A model generated the notes under the pieces. That model was not told the origin of the DNA, did not search any database, and saw nothing but the letters and a program-made list of their open reading frames with translations. Shown one piece after another: positions 22,643 through 31,174 of a stretch of DNA of 42,782 bases. The translations under genes and the position numbers were made by a program. Numbering within the stretch: position 1 is the first letter of the stretch; every line of letters starts with the position of its first letter. Where the stretch lies: contig NZ_VYPZ01000030.1 in assembly GCF_008710155.1 (NCBI RefSeq), positions 1 to 42,782 on the forward strand. The letters are read 5' to 3'. Origin of the DNA: Sphingobium limneticum (GTDB lineage Bacteria; Pseudomonadota; Alphaproteobacteria; Sphingomonadales; Sphingomonadaceae).

Positions 22643-24178
22643 ATGGTCGACACGAGGCGCGGGGCGGACGAGATTGCCAGGGAGGTGGTGCGGCTTGCGC
22701 CGTTGTTCCTGCGACAGGCTGGCGGCCATGTCCTGACGCTGCTCGATCCTGCCGGGATCGTGCTGAGCTATAATGAAGAAGGCGAGCGTGCCGAATGCTG
22801 GCCCCTCGATCGCGTCCTGGGACAGCCCCATGACCTGTTCTACCCGCCCGACGAGATTGCGGCCGGCCGCCCGTGCGCAGACCTGGCGGCCGCCCTTCAC
22901 GAAGGCACGCTGGAGCGCGAAGCGTGGCGGGTCTGCGAGAACGGAGCGGAGTATCTCGCGCGCCTGACGATCAGCGCCCTGTTCGAAGGCGACGCACATC
23001 GAGGCTTTGCCTGCATCAGTCGCGATGTCACCGACGAGGCGGCGGTCAGGGCGTCAATCGAGACCCGCGAGCAGCATCTCCAGTCGATCCTGGCGACCGT
23101 CCCCGATGCGATGATCATCATCGACGAGACCGGCGACATCACGTCGTTCAGCGCGGCCGCCCAACGCCTGTTCGGCTATTCGGAAACCGAGCTCGTCGGC
23201 CGCAACGTCTCCTGCCTGATGCCCCAGCCCGATCGCGACCGGCATGACGAATATATCGCGCATTATCTCCAGACCGGCGAGCGCCGGATCATCGGCCTCG
23301 GCCGCGTCGTGGTCGGCCAGCGCCGCGACGGCTCGACCTTCCCGATGCAGCTGTCGGTTGGCGAGGCCGGTGAAGACGGGCAGCGGTTGTTCACCGGCTT
23401 CATCCGGGATCTCACCGCCAAGGAGCAGGATGAGCTCAGGCTCAAGGAACTGCAGGCAGAGCTGGTCCATGTCTCCCGGCTGAGCGCGATGGGCACGATG
23501 GCCTCGACCCTCGCGCATGAGCTCAACCAGCCGCTTGCCGCGGTCGCGCTCTATCTCGAGACGATCCGCGACATGCTCGACGAGCGGGACGACGAACCCT
23601 TCGTGTCGCTACGGTCGGTGATGGATGATGCGGCACAGGAAACGCTGCGGGCCGGCCATATCGTCCGGCGCCTGCGCGATTTCGTCGCCCGCGGCGAGGT
23701 CGACAAGAGCCTCCACGATCTGCCGCAGGTTGTCGCCGAGGCGAGCGAGCTCGCGCTGGTCGGTGCACGCGAGCGCGGCATCCGCAGCTTCTTCGCGGTC
23801 GATCCCGCCGCGACGCCGGTTCTCGTCGACAGGGTGCAGATCCAGCAGGTGCTGGTCAACCTGATGCGCAACGCCATCGAGGCGATGGCGGCGTGTCCTG
23901 TTCGCGACCTCAAGGTAGCGACCAGGTTGCGCCCTGACGGGCTGATCGAGGTGACCGTGGAGGATACCGGCCCCGGCATCGCCGACGAGGTCCGGGAGCA
24001 GCTCTTCACGGCGTTCAAGTCGACAAAGGCCGACGGCATGGGCCTCGGCCTTTCGATCTGCCGGACCATCATCGAAGCGCATGGGGGCCGTATCTGGATG
24101 GAGCGCCCCGACCGCGGCGGCGCGCGCTTTCATTTTACCTTGATCCATGCGCGGGCGGAGGAGGAACATGGGGGATAG
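22643..24178 (+). CDS. FixL-like sensor histidine kinase with heme-PAS signature
   Basis: A 511-residue cytoplasmic kinase. An N-terminal PAS-like region (about 25-130) precedes a second PAS (about 140-260), then the phospho-acceptor block HVSRLSAMGTMASTLAHELN with H292, and the ATPase domain with NLMRNAIEA, DTGPGIAD and MGLGLSIC. In the second PAS, RHDEYIAHY gives H201 and IIGLGR gives R221. These align with the heme ligand His200 and distal Arg220 of Bradyrhizobium FixL, so oxygen sensing through heme is likely. H214 is Arg here and R206 is His. No membrane segment. ATG 22643 is chosen; GTG 22613 or 22631 are alternatives. The end overlaps the response-regulator start. Confidence 0.87.
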   Translation: MVDTRRGADEIAREVVRLAPLFLRQAGGHVLTLLDPAGIVLSYNEEGERAECWPLDRVLGQPHDLFYPPDEIAAGRPCADLAAALHEGTLEREAWRVCENGAEYLARLTISALFEGDAHRGFACISRDVTDEAAVRASIETREQHLQSILATVPDAMIIIDETGDITSFSAAAQRLFGYSETELVGRNVSCLMPQPDRDRHDEYIAHYLQTGERRIIGLGRVVVGQRRDGSTFPMQLSVGEAGEDGQRLFTGFIRDLTAKEQDELRLKELQAELVHVSRLSAMGTMASTLAHELNQPLAAVALYLETIRDMLDERDDEPFVSLRSVMDDAAQETLRAGHIVRRLRDFVARGEVDKSLHDLPQVVAEASELALVGARERGIRSFFAVDPAATPVLVDRVQIQQVLVNLMRNAIEAMAACPVRDLKVATRLRPDGLIEVTVEDTGPGIADEVREQLFTAFKSTKADGMGLGLSICRTIIEAHGGRIWMERPDRGGARFHFTLIHARAEEEHGG

Positions 24179-24791
24179 ACGCGTCATCCATCTGGTCGAC
24201 GACGAGGAGAGCATCCGCAAGGCGGCGAGCTTTGCGCTCAAGACCGCGGGCTACGACGTCGTGACCTATGCCTCGGGCGTGGAGTTTCTCAAGGAGGCGA
24301 AGTCGGCGGCCGTCGGCTGCGTCATCCTCGACGTGCGCATGCCCGAGATGGACGGTCTCGAGATTCAGGCCGCCATGGCAGCACGCGGGGTCAATATGCC
24401 GGTCATCGTCCTGACCGGCCATGGCGACGTGTCGGTTGCGGTGCAGGCCATGAAAGGCGGCGCGGTCGACTTTCTCGAGAAGCCCTTCGAGAAAGCCGCC
24501 CTGCTCGGCGCCGTCAGCCGCGCGTTCGCGCGTCTCGACGATGTCGACCTTCGCACTCTGGAAACCTCTGAAGCCGGCGTGCGGGTCGCTGCACTGACGC
24601 CCCGGGAGCGTGAAGTGCTGGAAGGGCTGGCGAACGGCCTGCCCAATAAGACGATCGCCTATGACCTGGGCTGTTCATCGCGAACGGTCGAGGTCCATCG
24701 CGCGAGCCTGATGGCCAAGCTCGAGGTCCGCAATTTGTCCGAAGCCCTGCGGATCGCCTTTGCCGCGGGCATGGGCCGCAAGCCGAAGTGA
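24168..24791 (+). CDS. FixJ-like response regulator
   Basis: A 207-residue protein. The receiver domain has D11-D12, phospho-acceptor D55 (CVILDVRMPEMDG) and K105 (LEKPFEK). It is followed by a LuxR-type helix-turn-helix (LTPREREVLEGLANGLPNKT; CSSRTVEVHRASLMAKLEVR). ATG 24168 is set by GGAGGAGG at 24157-24164. The overlap with the kinase end shows a FixL-FixJ-like pair. A near-identical partner lies 12 kb away at 11854. Target genes cannot be read from the sequence, and I did not find a clear FixK/FNR box. Confidence 0.9.
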   Translation: MGDRRVIHLVDDEESIRKAASFALKTAGYDVVTYASGVEFLKEAKSAAVGCVILDVRMPEMDGLEIQAAMAARGVNMPVIVLTGHGDVSVAVQAMKGGAVDFLEKPFEKAALLGAVSRAFARLDDVDLRTLETSEAGVRVAALTPREREVLEGLANGLPNKTIAYDLGCSSRTVEVHRASLMAKLEVRNLSEALRIAFAAGMGRKPK

Positions 24792-24827
24792 CTGCGACCT
24801 CTACGTAGCGACGGGACGAGGCGCGAT

Positions 24828-25280
24828 ATGCGATCGATGGTGCAATCGTCACACGGGTGTCCGCTTCTCGCAATGCCATCGGTCCGTTCCACTCAGCATG
24901 ATGGCAGATACACCATCCTCGTCTCCGACGACGATCCCGGCGTGCGGCGTGGCCTCCAGCTGCTGCTGAGATCGCGCGGCTATGCCGTGTGGGGATATAC
25001 GACCGGCCACGCGCTGTTGGCCGACCCCCGCGCGAAGGAGGCAGACTGCGTCATCCTCGACTATCGCATGCCCGACATCGACGGATTCGCGATGCTGCGT
25101 CACCTTCGCGAGATCGGATGGTCGGGACGCGCGATCATGATCTCAGGCTTTCATGACACGCTGCTGGCCTCGCGGGCCGCTGAGGCGGGCTTCGATCATG
25201 TTCTCGCAAAGCCGCTGATCGGCAGGGCTTTGCTCGAAGCGTTGGACCGGCACCGCATCGAGACGCTTCGAAAGCATTGA
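24828..25280 (+). CDS. Single-domain receiver protein
   Basis: A 150-residue receiver-only protein, with YTILVSDDDPGVRRGLQLLL giving the acidic pocket, CVILDYRMPDIDG the phospho-acceptor Asp, and VLAKPLIGRALL the Lys loop. The N-terminal 25 residues are not part of the fold; ATG 24828 is supported by GAGG, but ATG 24873 is equally possible. Located 36 bases after the FixJ-like gene, it may accept or drain phosphate from the FixL-like kinase, as FixT-like or CheY-like accessory receivers do. That is an inference. Confidence 0.8.
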   Translation: MRSMVQSSHGCPLLAMPSVRSTQHDGRYTILVSDDDPGVRRGLQLLLRSRGYAVWGYTTGHALLADPRAKEADCVILDYRMPDIDGFAMLRHLREIGWSGRAIMISGFHDTLLASRAAEAGFDHVLAKPLIGRALLEALDRHRIETLRKH

Positions 25281-25342
25281 ATTGTGGCGGCCGGCCCCCG
25301 GCAGCCTCAGCCCGGCGCGATGTGGAAAGCCGATCTGCGCCG

Positions 25343-25850
25343 TCAAAGCCAGTGGCTACGTTTGAACCGGATGTAGAGCCCAATGCAGACCGCAGCGATG
25401 ACGCCGAGGATGACGAAATATCCCCATTGCGTCTTCAGTTCGGGCATATTCTCGAAATTCATGCCGTAGATTCCGGCAATCGCGGTAGGCACCGCGAGGA
25501 TCGCAGCCCGGGCGGCAAGCTAACGGGTGATCGCACCTTGGCGCTGCTGTTCGAGCAGGTGACTCGCCTCGAACACCGAGATCAGGATGTCGCGGATGCC
25601 GGTGATGGCGCTCTCAACCCTGAGCATGTGATCGTCGAGCTTCGAAATCTGGTGGCCGTTGTCGGCACCTTCCATGGCAAGCGGGTGAAGGCCGTAATTC
25701 CCGGCGATGTCGGCAAGTTCTGTTTCGCTGGGCTGGGACATTTTGATCCACACGAAGTCATCCTTGCCGACGTGCTCGCACGCCGGATCGATCAGGGTCG
25801 CCGGCCGTAGCCGTTTGCCATTGTGACAAAGAACGGCGGCGGCGACCGGA
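25343..25850 (-). pseudogene. corA: CorA magnesium transporter remnant (internal deletion plus stop)
   Basis: The minus strand reads from about 25850 AAAVLCHNGKRLRPATLIDP, DDFVWIKMSQPSETELADIA and YGLHPLAMEGADNGHQ, the CorA N-terminal domain. Near 25648 this jumps straight into DDHMLRVESAITGIRDILIS and FEASHLLEQQRQGAITR, omitting roughly 150 residues of the soluble domain. A TAG at 25520-25522 stands where CorA has Gln. After it LAARAAILAVPTAIAGIYGM (with the diagnostic GMN continuing), GYFVILGVIAAVCIGLYIRF and KRSHWL complete the two C-terminal helices to the stop at 25343. The gene is doubly broken, and the start codon is not identifiable. It is a clear example of decay in this region. Confidence 0.8.
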
Positions 25851-26256
25851 AGCCGTGTGCCTCGCCTATTGAGACGCGCGCACAAACACTCGTCATTCTT
25901 CAAGCCCAATCGCAGGAAGAAGAAGGCGGCGCGCAGCAATTCGAGCGAGAGCTTATAGAAAATGCGGCGGAGCGTTGGGTTTCGCAGAAGGCCGCTCCCG
26001 TTCATGACGCGCGTGGCTGGGCGGCGCGCTGCCACATCAAGGGCACGCAGACTGCGAAGGTCTGCGCACCCTTGATTGGCGACCGCGAGGGTTTTCCTCT
26101 CTTGCGATGGTACCAAGCGATTGCCCGTGTGGCGCCTCTGCAATCGTGTCGGATGACTATACCTAAGTATCGGATAACGGCGCTGACGACAGGGTTGGCG
26201 GGCCCCGGTGAGGCGCGTCGCACCGCGCGGAGACGAAAGCTGGAAGACGGAAAAGC
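25851..26256. other. Intergenic stretch with a palindrome-like site
   Basis: No gene is recognised. It contains a 7-base hairpin (CGCAGAC ... GTCTGCG, 26046-26066) and CTATACCTAAGTAT at 26157-26170, an imperfect copy of the 14-base palindrome at 28133-28146. The rest may be degraded coding sequence upstream of the CorA remnant. Confidence 0.45.
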
Positions 26257-27087
26257 TCAACTGTCGAAAGCGACCGAGCGCGCGAGCGCTTCCTGGGACT
26301 GCAGAAAGGCGAGCCGCGATTGCAGCGCCGCCTGGACAACGCCGAAAGCGTCACCCCCCAGAGTCACGCGCAGCGGCGGATGGTCGCTGGTTGCGACATC
26401 AACGATCGCTTGCGCGATCTTTTGCGGGTCGAGCGTGTAGAGCTCGTTTCCGGCGGTCTCGAACATCTTGCGGATATGGCCGGCGGGCGTATCGCGATAC
26501 GCGGCGATCTCGCTGGCGAATTGCAGATTGTGGCTGAAGCTGGTGCGCGCCCCGCCCGGCTCGATCAGTGTCACGAACAGGTTGAAGGGTTCAAGCTCCT
26601 GGCGGAGGCATTCGCTGAAGCCCTCCAGGCCCCATTTGGCCACATGATAGAGACTGCTCGTCGGAAGCGAGCCCTGACCACTAGCGCTGGAGATCTGGAT
26701 GATCCGGCCGCTCCCGCGCAGCCGCATGGCGGGGACAAAGGCGCGGGTGATGTGGATGGGCGCCATGAGATTGAGCGCGATCTGGCCTTCGACCTCGGCG
26801 TCCGACATCTCTTCGGTGGCGCCGATCACGCCGCCGCCGGCGCTGTTGACCAGAATATCGACGGGTCGACGCGCCTGCGCCCGGGCCACGACCGCAGCAA
26901 TATCGTCCTTGACCGTGACGTCGAGCGCTTCGACGCGCAGCTGGCTCGGATATTTCGCCGCGAGATCATCGAGGCTTTCGGGCTTGCGGGCCGTCGCGGT
27001 AAGGTCGTCGCCAGCGGCCAGGATCAGTTCGGCCAGATGGCGGCCGATGCCGCTGGACGCGCCCGTGAGAAACCAGTGATTGGACAT
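26257..27087 (-). CDS. Short-chain dehydrogenase/reductase
   Basis: A 276-residue SDR of the classical type. The cofactor motif is TGASSGIGRHLAE near the N-terminus, ALDVTVKDD follows, then VNSAGGGVIG (the usual NNAG with Ser in place of the second Asn), SSASGQGS with the catalytic Ser, and YHVAKW with the Tyr-x-x-x-Lys pair. The long C-terminal part and LIEPGGARTSF resemble the group that acts on large lipids or ketones. NADP(H) preference is likely from ARKPE after the second strand. It is divergent from a TetR gene with a shared operator (27103-27120), so this is a regulator-target pair. The substrate is unknown. Confidence 0.9.
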   Translation of the reverse strand: MSNHWFLTGASSGIGRHLAELILAAGDDLTATARKPESLDDLAAKYPSQLRVEALDVTVKDDIAAVVARAQARRPVDILVNSAGGGVIGATEEMSDAEVEGQIALNLMAPIHITRAFVPAMRLRGSGRIIQISSASGQGSLPTSSLYHVAKWGLEGFSECLRQELEPFNLFVTLIEPGGARTSFSHNLQFASEIAAYRDTPAGHIRKMFETAGNELYTLDPQKIAQAIVDVATSDHPPLRVTLGGDAFGVVQAALQSRLAFLQSQEALARSVAFDS

Positions 27088-27102
27088 ATGTTACTCCATA
27101 TA

Positions 27103-27120
27103 TTACCAACTGGTAGGTAA
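27103..27120. promoter_or_regulatory. Putative TetR operator between SDR and TetR genes
   Basis: TTACC (27103-27107) and GGTAA (27116-27120) form an inverted repeat with an 8-base centre (AACTGGTA), which itself contains part of a smaller dyad (ACCAACTGGT). It sits in the 69-base divergent gap and would overlap both promoters. Confidence 0.5.
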
Positions 27121-27156
27121 CTTGAAACCTGGAATGCGTCAATGCTTGGAGGTGTG

Positions 27157-27723
27157 ATGAAGCAACGAACCCGGCGGAATGCCGCACAGAGCCGCGAGAC
27201 GCTCCTGGCTGCAGCGACCGAGGAGTTCGCGTCCCATGGGCTGGCGGGCGCGCGGATCGACCGGATTGCGCAGGCGGCGGGTATCAGCAAGCCGATGCTC
27301 TACACCTATTTCGGGGACAAGGAGGCGCTCTTCGATGCCGCGCTGACGCAGGAAGTGATGGACGCGGCGCAGGCCGATCGCTTCGATCCCAATGATCTTG
27401 AGGGTTATGCGGGGCGCACCTATGACTTGCTGGTCGAACGCCCGCGCCTGTGGAGGCTGCTGACCTGGCATCATTTGGAGCGTGGCCAGGATGTTCTGAT
27501 GCTCCCGGCCGGCGAGGTCCTTCTCGGGGAGAAGCTGGACGGGATCGCAGCGGCGCAGGCCGAGGGGCGGATCGTCGCCGACTTCACGCCCCTGGATGTC
27601 GTCCGGCTTGTCGCCGCCCTCACCCAGCTCTGGTGCATGACCGGAGCTGCACGCGACGCTGCCGAGCACGCGGCGCGCCGGGCGACGATCATGCGGGCGG
27701 TGGGGCGACTGCTGCGCGTGTGA
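27157..27723 (+). CDS. TetR/AcrR-family transcriptional regulator
   Basis: A 188-residue repressor. The N-terminal helix-turn-helix is TLLAAATEEFASHGLAGARI followed by DRIAQAAGISKPMLYTYFGD, with the TetR signature YTYFGDKEALF. The C-terminal ligand domain (about 60-185) is helical and includes a TetR_C-type segment (LVERPRLWRLLTWHHLERG). I chose ATG 27157, with GGAGG 4 bases upstream; ATG 27142 would put the start before this site. It is expected to repress the divergent SDR gene and itself through the operator in the gap. Confidence 0.9.
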   Translation: MKQRTRRNAAQSRETLLAAATEEFASHGLAGARIDRIAQAAGISKPMLYTYFGDKEALFDAALTQEVMDAAQADRFDPNDLEGYAGRTYDLLVERPRLWRLLTWHHLERGQDVLMLPAGEVLLGEKLDGIAAAQAEGRIVADFTPLDVVRLVAALTQLWCMTGAARDAAEHAARRATIMRAVGRLLRV

Positions 27724-28132
27724 TCGTGCGAGGCGCGAGCTGCACGCCCGCGCGCCGACCGGGACACAGCAAGCATTTTTCGCAACCTGCCGTACTGCCC
27801 AGCGGCAAAATCAGGGCGGCTCATGCACAAGCCGGCCCGTCGGCTCCGCGGATGCGATCGACGTTCGAGGACTGCGCCGCCACTGCCGAACCGGATTGGA
27901 TCATCGCCAAGTGACCCAGTGGCTGCGCGACGATCTCAGGTCGCCGGACTCGTCGCACGACGTTTCGTCAGGAGTCGTTTCATCTGCCTCAAAAGGCGAA
28001 CCTGCGGCTCAATCCGGAAGAAGGCGCGACACATCCAGGAAACGAGGATCAAATGCGGTCCGCATCGGTATTACTTTCCCTGGCGCGTGCAAGCTCAGCA
28101 AAGGACTAATGTTCCCGGAGCATCTCTAGCGC

Positions 28133-28146
28133 TATACCTAGGTATA
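28133..28146. promoter_or_regulatory. Perfect palindrome, possible operator
   Basis: TATACCTAGGTATA is a perfect 14-base palindrome. A near copy (CTATACCTAAGTAT) lies at 26157-26170, on the far side of the TetR/SDR pair. It may be an operator for an unidentified dimeric regulator. Confidence 0.4.
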
Positions 28147-28311
28147 TCACGCCGACACCAATAACATGTGATCATGCCGCTTCGCATTCTTGCCGGCCAA
28201 ATGTCCCGATCATCAAATCGAAGCGTGCGAGGCTGTATTACGATATGATATTCTATCTCCTATCTCAGCAGCTTTGCAAATGAGCGCTCGCAAAAATATC
28301 TCTTCAGTCAT

Positions 28312-28338
28312 GAGGGTTCGACGTCTGGCGTGCGTATT
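28312..28338 (+). promoter_or_regulatory. Putative ECF promoter upstream of the TonB receptor
   Basis: GAGGGT (28312-28317), exactly 13 bases, then TGCGTATT (28331-28338). Same boxes and spacing as the three promoters beside the CnrYXH-like genes 10 kb away. It leaves a leader of about 115 bases before ATG 28462, which also contains the second promoter. Confidence 0.6.
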
Positions 28339-28400
28339 ATAGCTATATCTATATCTAAATTTCACGAGAATAAGGTATTGGAAAAACAGGAAAAATACTG

Positions 28401-28429
28401 TTGACCTGTATATACAACTGATGTTGTCT
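28401..28429 (+). promoter_or_regulatory. Sigma-70-like promoter overlapped by a HutC-type operator
   Basis: TTGACC (28401-28406) is an evident -35. The 10-base palindrome TGTATATACA (28407-28416) follows at once; this is the known core operator of HutC-family regulators. The -10 17 bases after the -35 would be TTGTCT, a poor match. Binding here would block RNA polymerase. A HutC-like gene lies at the other end of the operon (32614-33414). Confidence 0.55.
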
Positions 28430-28461
28430 GTGGCTGTTCTAAAACGTCAGGGGGATTGCAC

Positions 28462-31164
28462 ATGACCATCAGGATGGCCCTGCTCGGCAGCGCCGCCATC
28501 GTCGCGGGCTACGCCGCGCCGGCTCTCGCTCAGGCCGATCCGACACCGCAGCCAAAAGCACAAGTCCTGGGGGATGACAGCGACATCGTCGTTACCGGCT
28601 CACGAATCCGTCGGCAGGATCTGGCCGGGGTTGGACCGGCCACCGTGGTCACCGCCGAGCAGATCCAAAATACCGGCATCGTCAATATCGAAACCGCCTT
28701 GCAGCGTTTGCCGGCCAATGCCGGCTTCGCGGGCAACCAGACATCGGCCTACTGGACCAACAACGGTTATGGCACTGCTCAGGTCAATCTGCGCGGCCTC
28801 GGCATCAAGCGCACACTCGTGCTCCTCAACGGCCGACGCCTCGTCGCGGGCGGCACCGGCGCCAATTCCTCACCCGATCTCAACATGATCCCGGTCGTGG
28901 CGCTGGCACGCACCGATGTCCTCAAGGATGGCGCGTCCGCTATCTACGGGGCCGATGCCATGGCCGGCGTGGTCAACCTTGTCACGCGCACCGATTATGA
29001 AGGCCTGGGTCTCAGCGTCCGACAAGGCATTACCGAGCGCGGCGACGGCTCCGATCTCACCGCGGACCTACTTTGGGGCATTCGCAACGATCGTGGCGGG
29101 TTCATGGCAGCAGTCACCTACCAGAAGACCAGCGCCGTCAACATGGCCTCGCGTGCGCCCTGCTCGCTCGCTGAAACGACGCCGGGCTCGCTGAGCTGCG
29201 TCAACAGCGCCTCGACGATCGGCGGACGCGCGGTGCTGCCCAACGGCCAACAGATCAACTTCAACCAGGTACCCGGAGGGAACGGGAACTTCTACGAGCC
29301 TTACAGTCCCGCCAAGCACAACTTCAACTCGAACCCGTTTCTCAATGCGGTCAGCCCAGTCGAGCGCGTCAGCACGGCCTTCTTCGCGGACTATGCGCTG
29401 ACCGACGGTATCCAGGCGTTCGGCGAGTTCCTCTATACGTTCCGCAAGTCGAATCAGATCGCGACACCCGGCACGCTGCGCAATCTCTCGATACCAGCCA
29501 GCAATCCGACCAATCCGACCGGCCAGAACCTGGTCCTGGCCCAGCGCCGCCTCGCCGAACCCGGCGCGCGCCACTTCTTCCAGGAGACCGATACCTGGCA
29601 AGGCACCTTCGGGCTGCGCGGCAAGCTGGCGAACGACTGGGCCTGGGAAGTCGCGGGCAGCTTCGGGCGTAACACGGCCGTCGACGGCTCGACCAACATC
29701 GCCAATCTCGAGCGCGTCGCGAACACGCTCGACAGGAGCAAATGCTCCAGCACGGCGGGCGCGGCCATCCCCTGCGGTGACTATCTTGGGTTCGGAGACC
29801 TGACACCTCAGGTTCTGGATTATATTCTGTTCACCTCGCGCGATCGCGGAGGCAACGAACTCGGCACGGTCACGGCTGACCTCAACGGCGATCTCTTCTC
29901 CCTTCCAGCCGGCGCGGTGTCCTTCGCCACCGGCGTGGTCTATCGGCGCGAAAAAGGCTGGCGCGATCCCGACCCGTTGACGGTGCTCGGCGTGGCGAAC
30001 GTCAATCAGCAGGATCCTATTTCGGGCTCGAGCACCGCCAAGGAAGCCTATCTCGAGCTATCGGTGCCGGTGCTTGCCAACACAGCTTTCGCCAAGGCGC
30101 TCACGCTCGATGGCGCAGTCCGCTACTCAGACTATAATCTCTTCGGGAGCGACTGGAATTACAAGCTCAGTGCCGACTGGGTAGTCAATGACAGCATCCG
30201 TCTGCGCGGCACTTATGGGACGGGCTTTCGCATTCCCAACGTGCCGGAGCTTTTCGGCGGCGTCTCGGAAGGCAATCTGACCACGACCGATCCCTGCTCG
30301 CGCTACACCTCCAGCGGCAACGTGACCTTGATCGCCAATTGTCAGGCGTCCGGTGTGCCGGCCAACTATACGCAGCTCGGCACCACGATCCTCACCACAG
30401 TGGGCGGTAACCAGAGCCTTCGGCCCGAAAGCTCCACGACCTGGACCGTTGGTACGGTGATATCGCCGCGCGGCATCATCCCAGGGTTGTCGCTGACGGC
30501 AGACTGGTTCGACATCAAGATCAAGGACGCGATCCGGGCCATTCCCGGCTCGACCAAGCTCGCAGTCTGCTATGCGAGCCAGAACCTGTCGCACCCGTTC
30601 TGCAGCGACTTTACGCGCAGCGCGCTGACCGGCGAGGTCACTTACCTCTCCGCCCAGCCCATCAACACCGGCCGCGAGGAGATGAATGGTCTCGATCTGG
30701 GTCTGGTGTACAGTGGTGCGGTGGGCGAGGTGAAGATCTCCTTGGATCTCAACATGACCTATCTCAACAAATATGTCGTAAACCCCTTCCCCGGCGGCGC
30801 GCCGATCTATTTCGACGGGTTTATCGGGGGCGGCAATGGCGGCTATCCGAAATGGCGTGGTTATGGCGTGCTGACGGCGGAAAAGGACGGCATCAGCGCG
30901 ACCTGGTCGACACAATGGATCGGCAAGGCGACCGACTTCAACGCATCGGCCGGCGACATCGGCTACCGCACGCCGAACGTCTTCTACCACAATCTTCAGC
31001 TTGCCTTCGCGATCGACGAGAAGACACGTTTCCAGATCGGGGCCGATAATCTGTTCGACCGCAAGGCGCCCTATATCCAGAGCTTCACCGATGCCAACAC
31101 CGACACGATGACCTATGATCTGCTCGGACGGCGCTTCTACGCCGGCTTCCGAACCGCGTTCTGA
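28462..31164 (+). CDS. TonB-dependent outer-membrane receptor
   Basis: A 900-residue active-transport porin. After the signal peptide (MTIRMALLGSAAIVAGYAAP ALA) come a TonB-box-like DIVVTGSRI, the plug domain (AEQIQNTGIVNIETALQRLP; QVNLRGLGIKRTLVLLNGRR; VLKDGASAIYGADAMAGVVN) and a 22-stranded barrel ending in GRRFYAGFRTAF. Extracellular loops carry Cys pairs (CSSTAGAAIPC; CSRYTSSG). The style is that of sphingomonad TonB receptors of unknown substrate. The two PepSY membrane proteins behind it suggest uptake of a metal chelate with reductive release. ATG 28462 is preceded by AGGGGG. Both promoter types upstream suggest dual control. Confidence 0.93.
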   Translation: MTIRMALLGSAAIVAGYAAPALAQADPTPQPKAQVLGDDSDIVVTGSRIRRQDLAGVGPATVVTAEQIQNTGIVNIETALQRLPANAGFAGNQTSAYWTNNGYGTAQVNLRGLGIKRTLVLLNGRRLVAGGTGANSSPDLNMIPVVALARTDVLKDGASAIYGADAMAGVVNLVTRTDYEGLGLSVRQGITERGDGSDLTADLLWGIRNDRGGFMAAVTYQKTSAVNMASRAPCSLAETTPGSLSCVNSASTIGGRAVLPNGQQINFNQVPGGNGNFYEPYSPAKHNFNSNPFLNAVSPVERVSTAFFADYALTDGIQAFGEFLYTFRKSNQIATPGTLRNLSIPASNPTNPTGQNLVLAQRRLAEPGARHFFQETDTWQGTFGLRGKLANDWAWEVAGSFGRNTAVDGSTNIANLERVANTLDRSKCSSTAGAAIPCGDYLGFGDLTPQVLDYILFTSRDRGGNELGTVTADLNGDLFSLPAGAVSFATGVVYRREKGWRDPDPLTVLGVANVNQQDPISGSSTAKEAYLELSVPVLANTAFAKALTLDGAVRYSDYNLFGSDWNYKLSADWVVNDSIRLRGTYGTGFRIPNVPELFGGVSEGNLTTTDPCSRYTSSGNVTLIANCQASGVPANYTQLGTTILTTVGGNQSLRPESSTTWTVGTVISPRGIIPGLSLTADWFDIKIKDAIRAIPGSTKLAVCYASQNLSHPFCSDFTRSALTGEVTYLSAQPINTGREEMNGLDLGLVYSGAVGEVKISLDLNMTYLNKYVVNPFPGGAPIYFDGFIGGGNGGYPKWRGYGVLTAEKDGISATWSTQWIGKATDFNASAGDIGYRTPNVFYHNLQLAFAIDEKTRFQIGADNLFDRKAPYIQSFTDANTDTMTYDLLGRRFYAGFRTAF

Positions 31165-31174
31165 AGGGCAGCAC

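Larger units (their letters stand above)
27724..28461. other. Long regulatory intergenic region before the TonB receptor
   Basis: About 740 bases without a convincing gene. The first 350 bases are GC-rich with small open frames lacking family resemblance. From 28140 the sequence is unusually AT-rich for this genome. It holds a 14-base palindrome (28133-28146), an ECF-type promoter (28312-28338) and a second promoter with a HutC-type operator (28401-28429). Confidence 0.6.

Noticed and set aside
26046..26066. Hairpin CGCAGAC ... GTCTGCG as a terminator
   Set aside because: No gene ends beside it and no T run follows on either strand.
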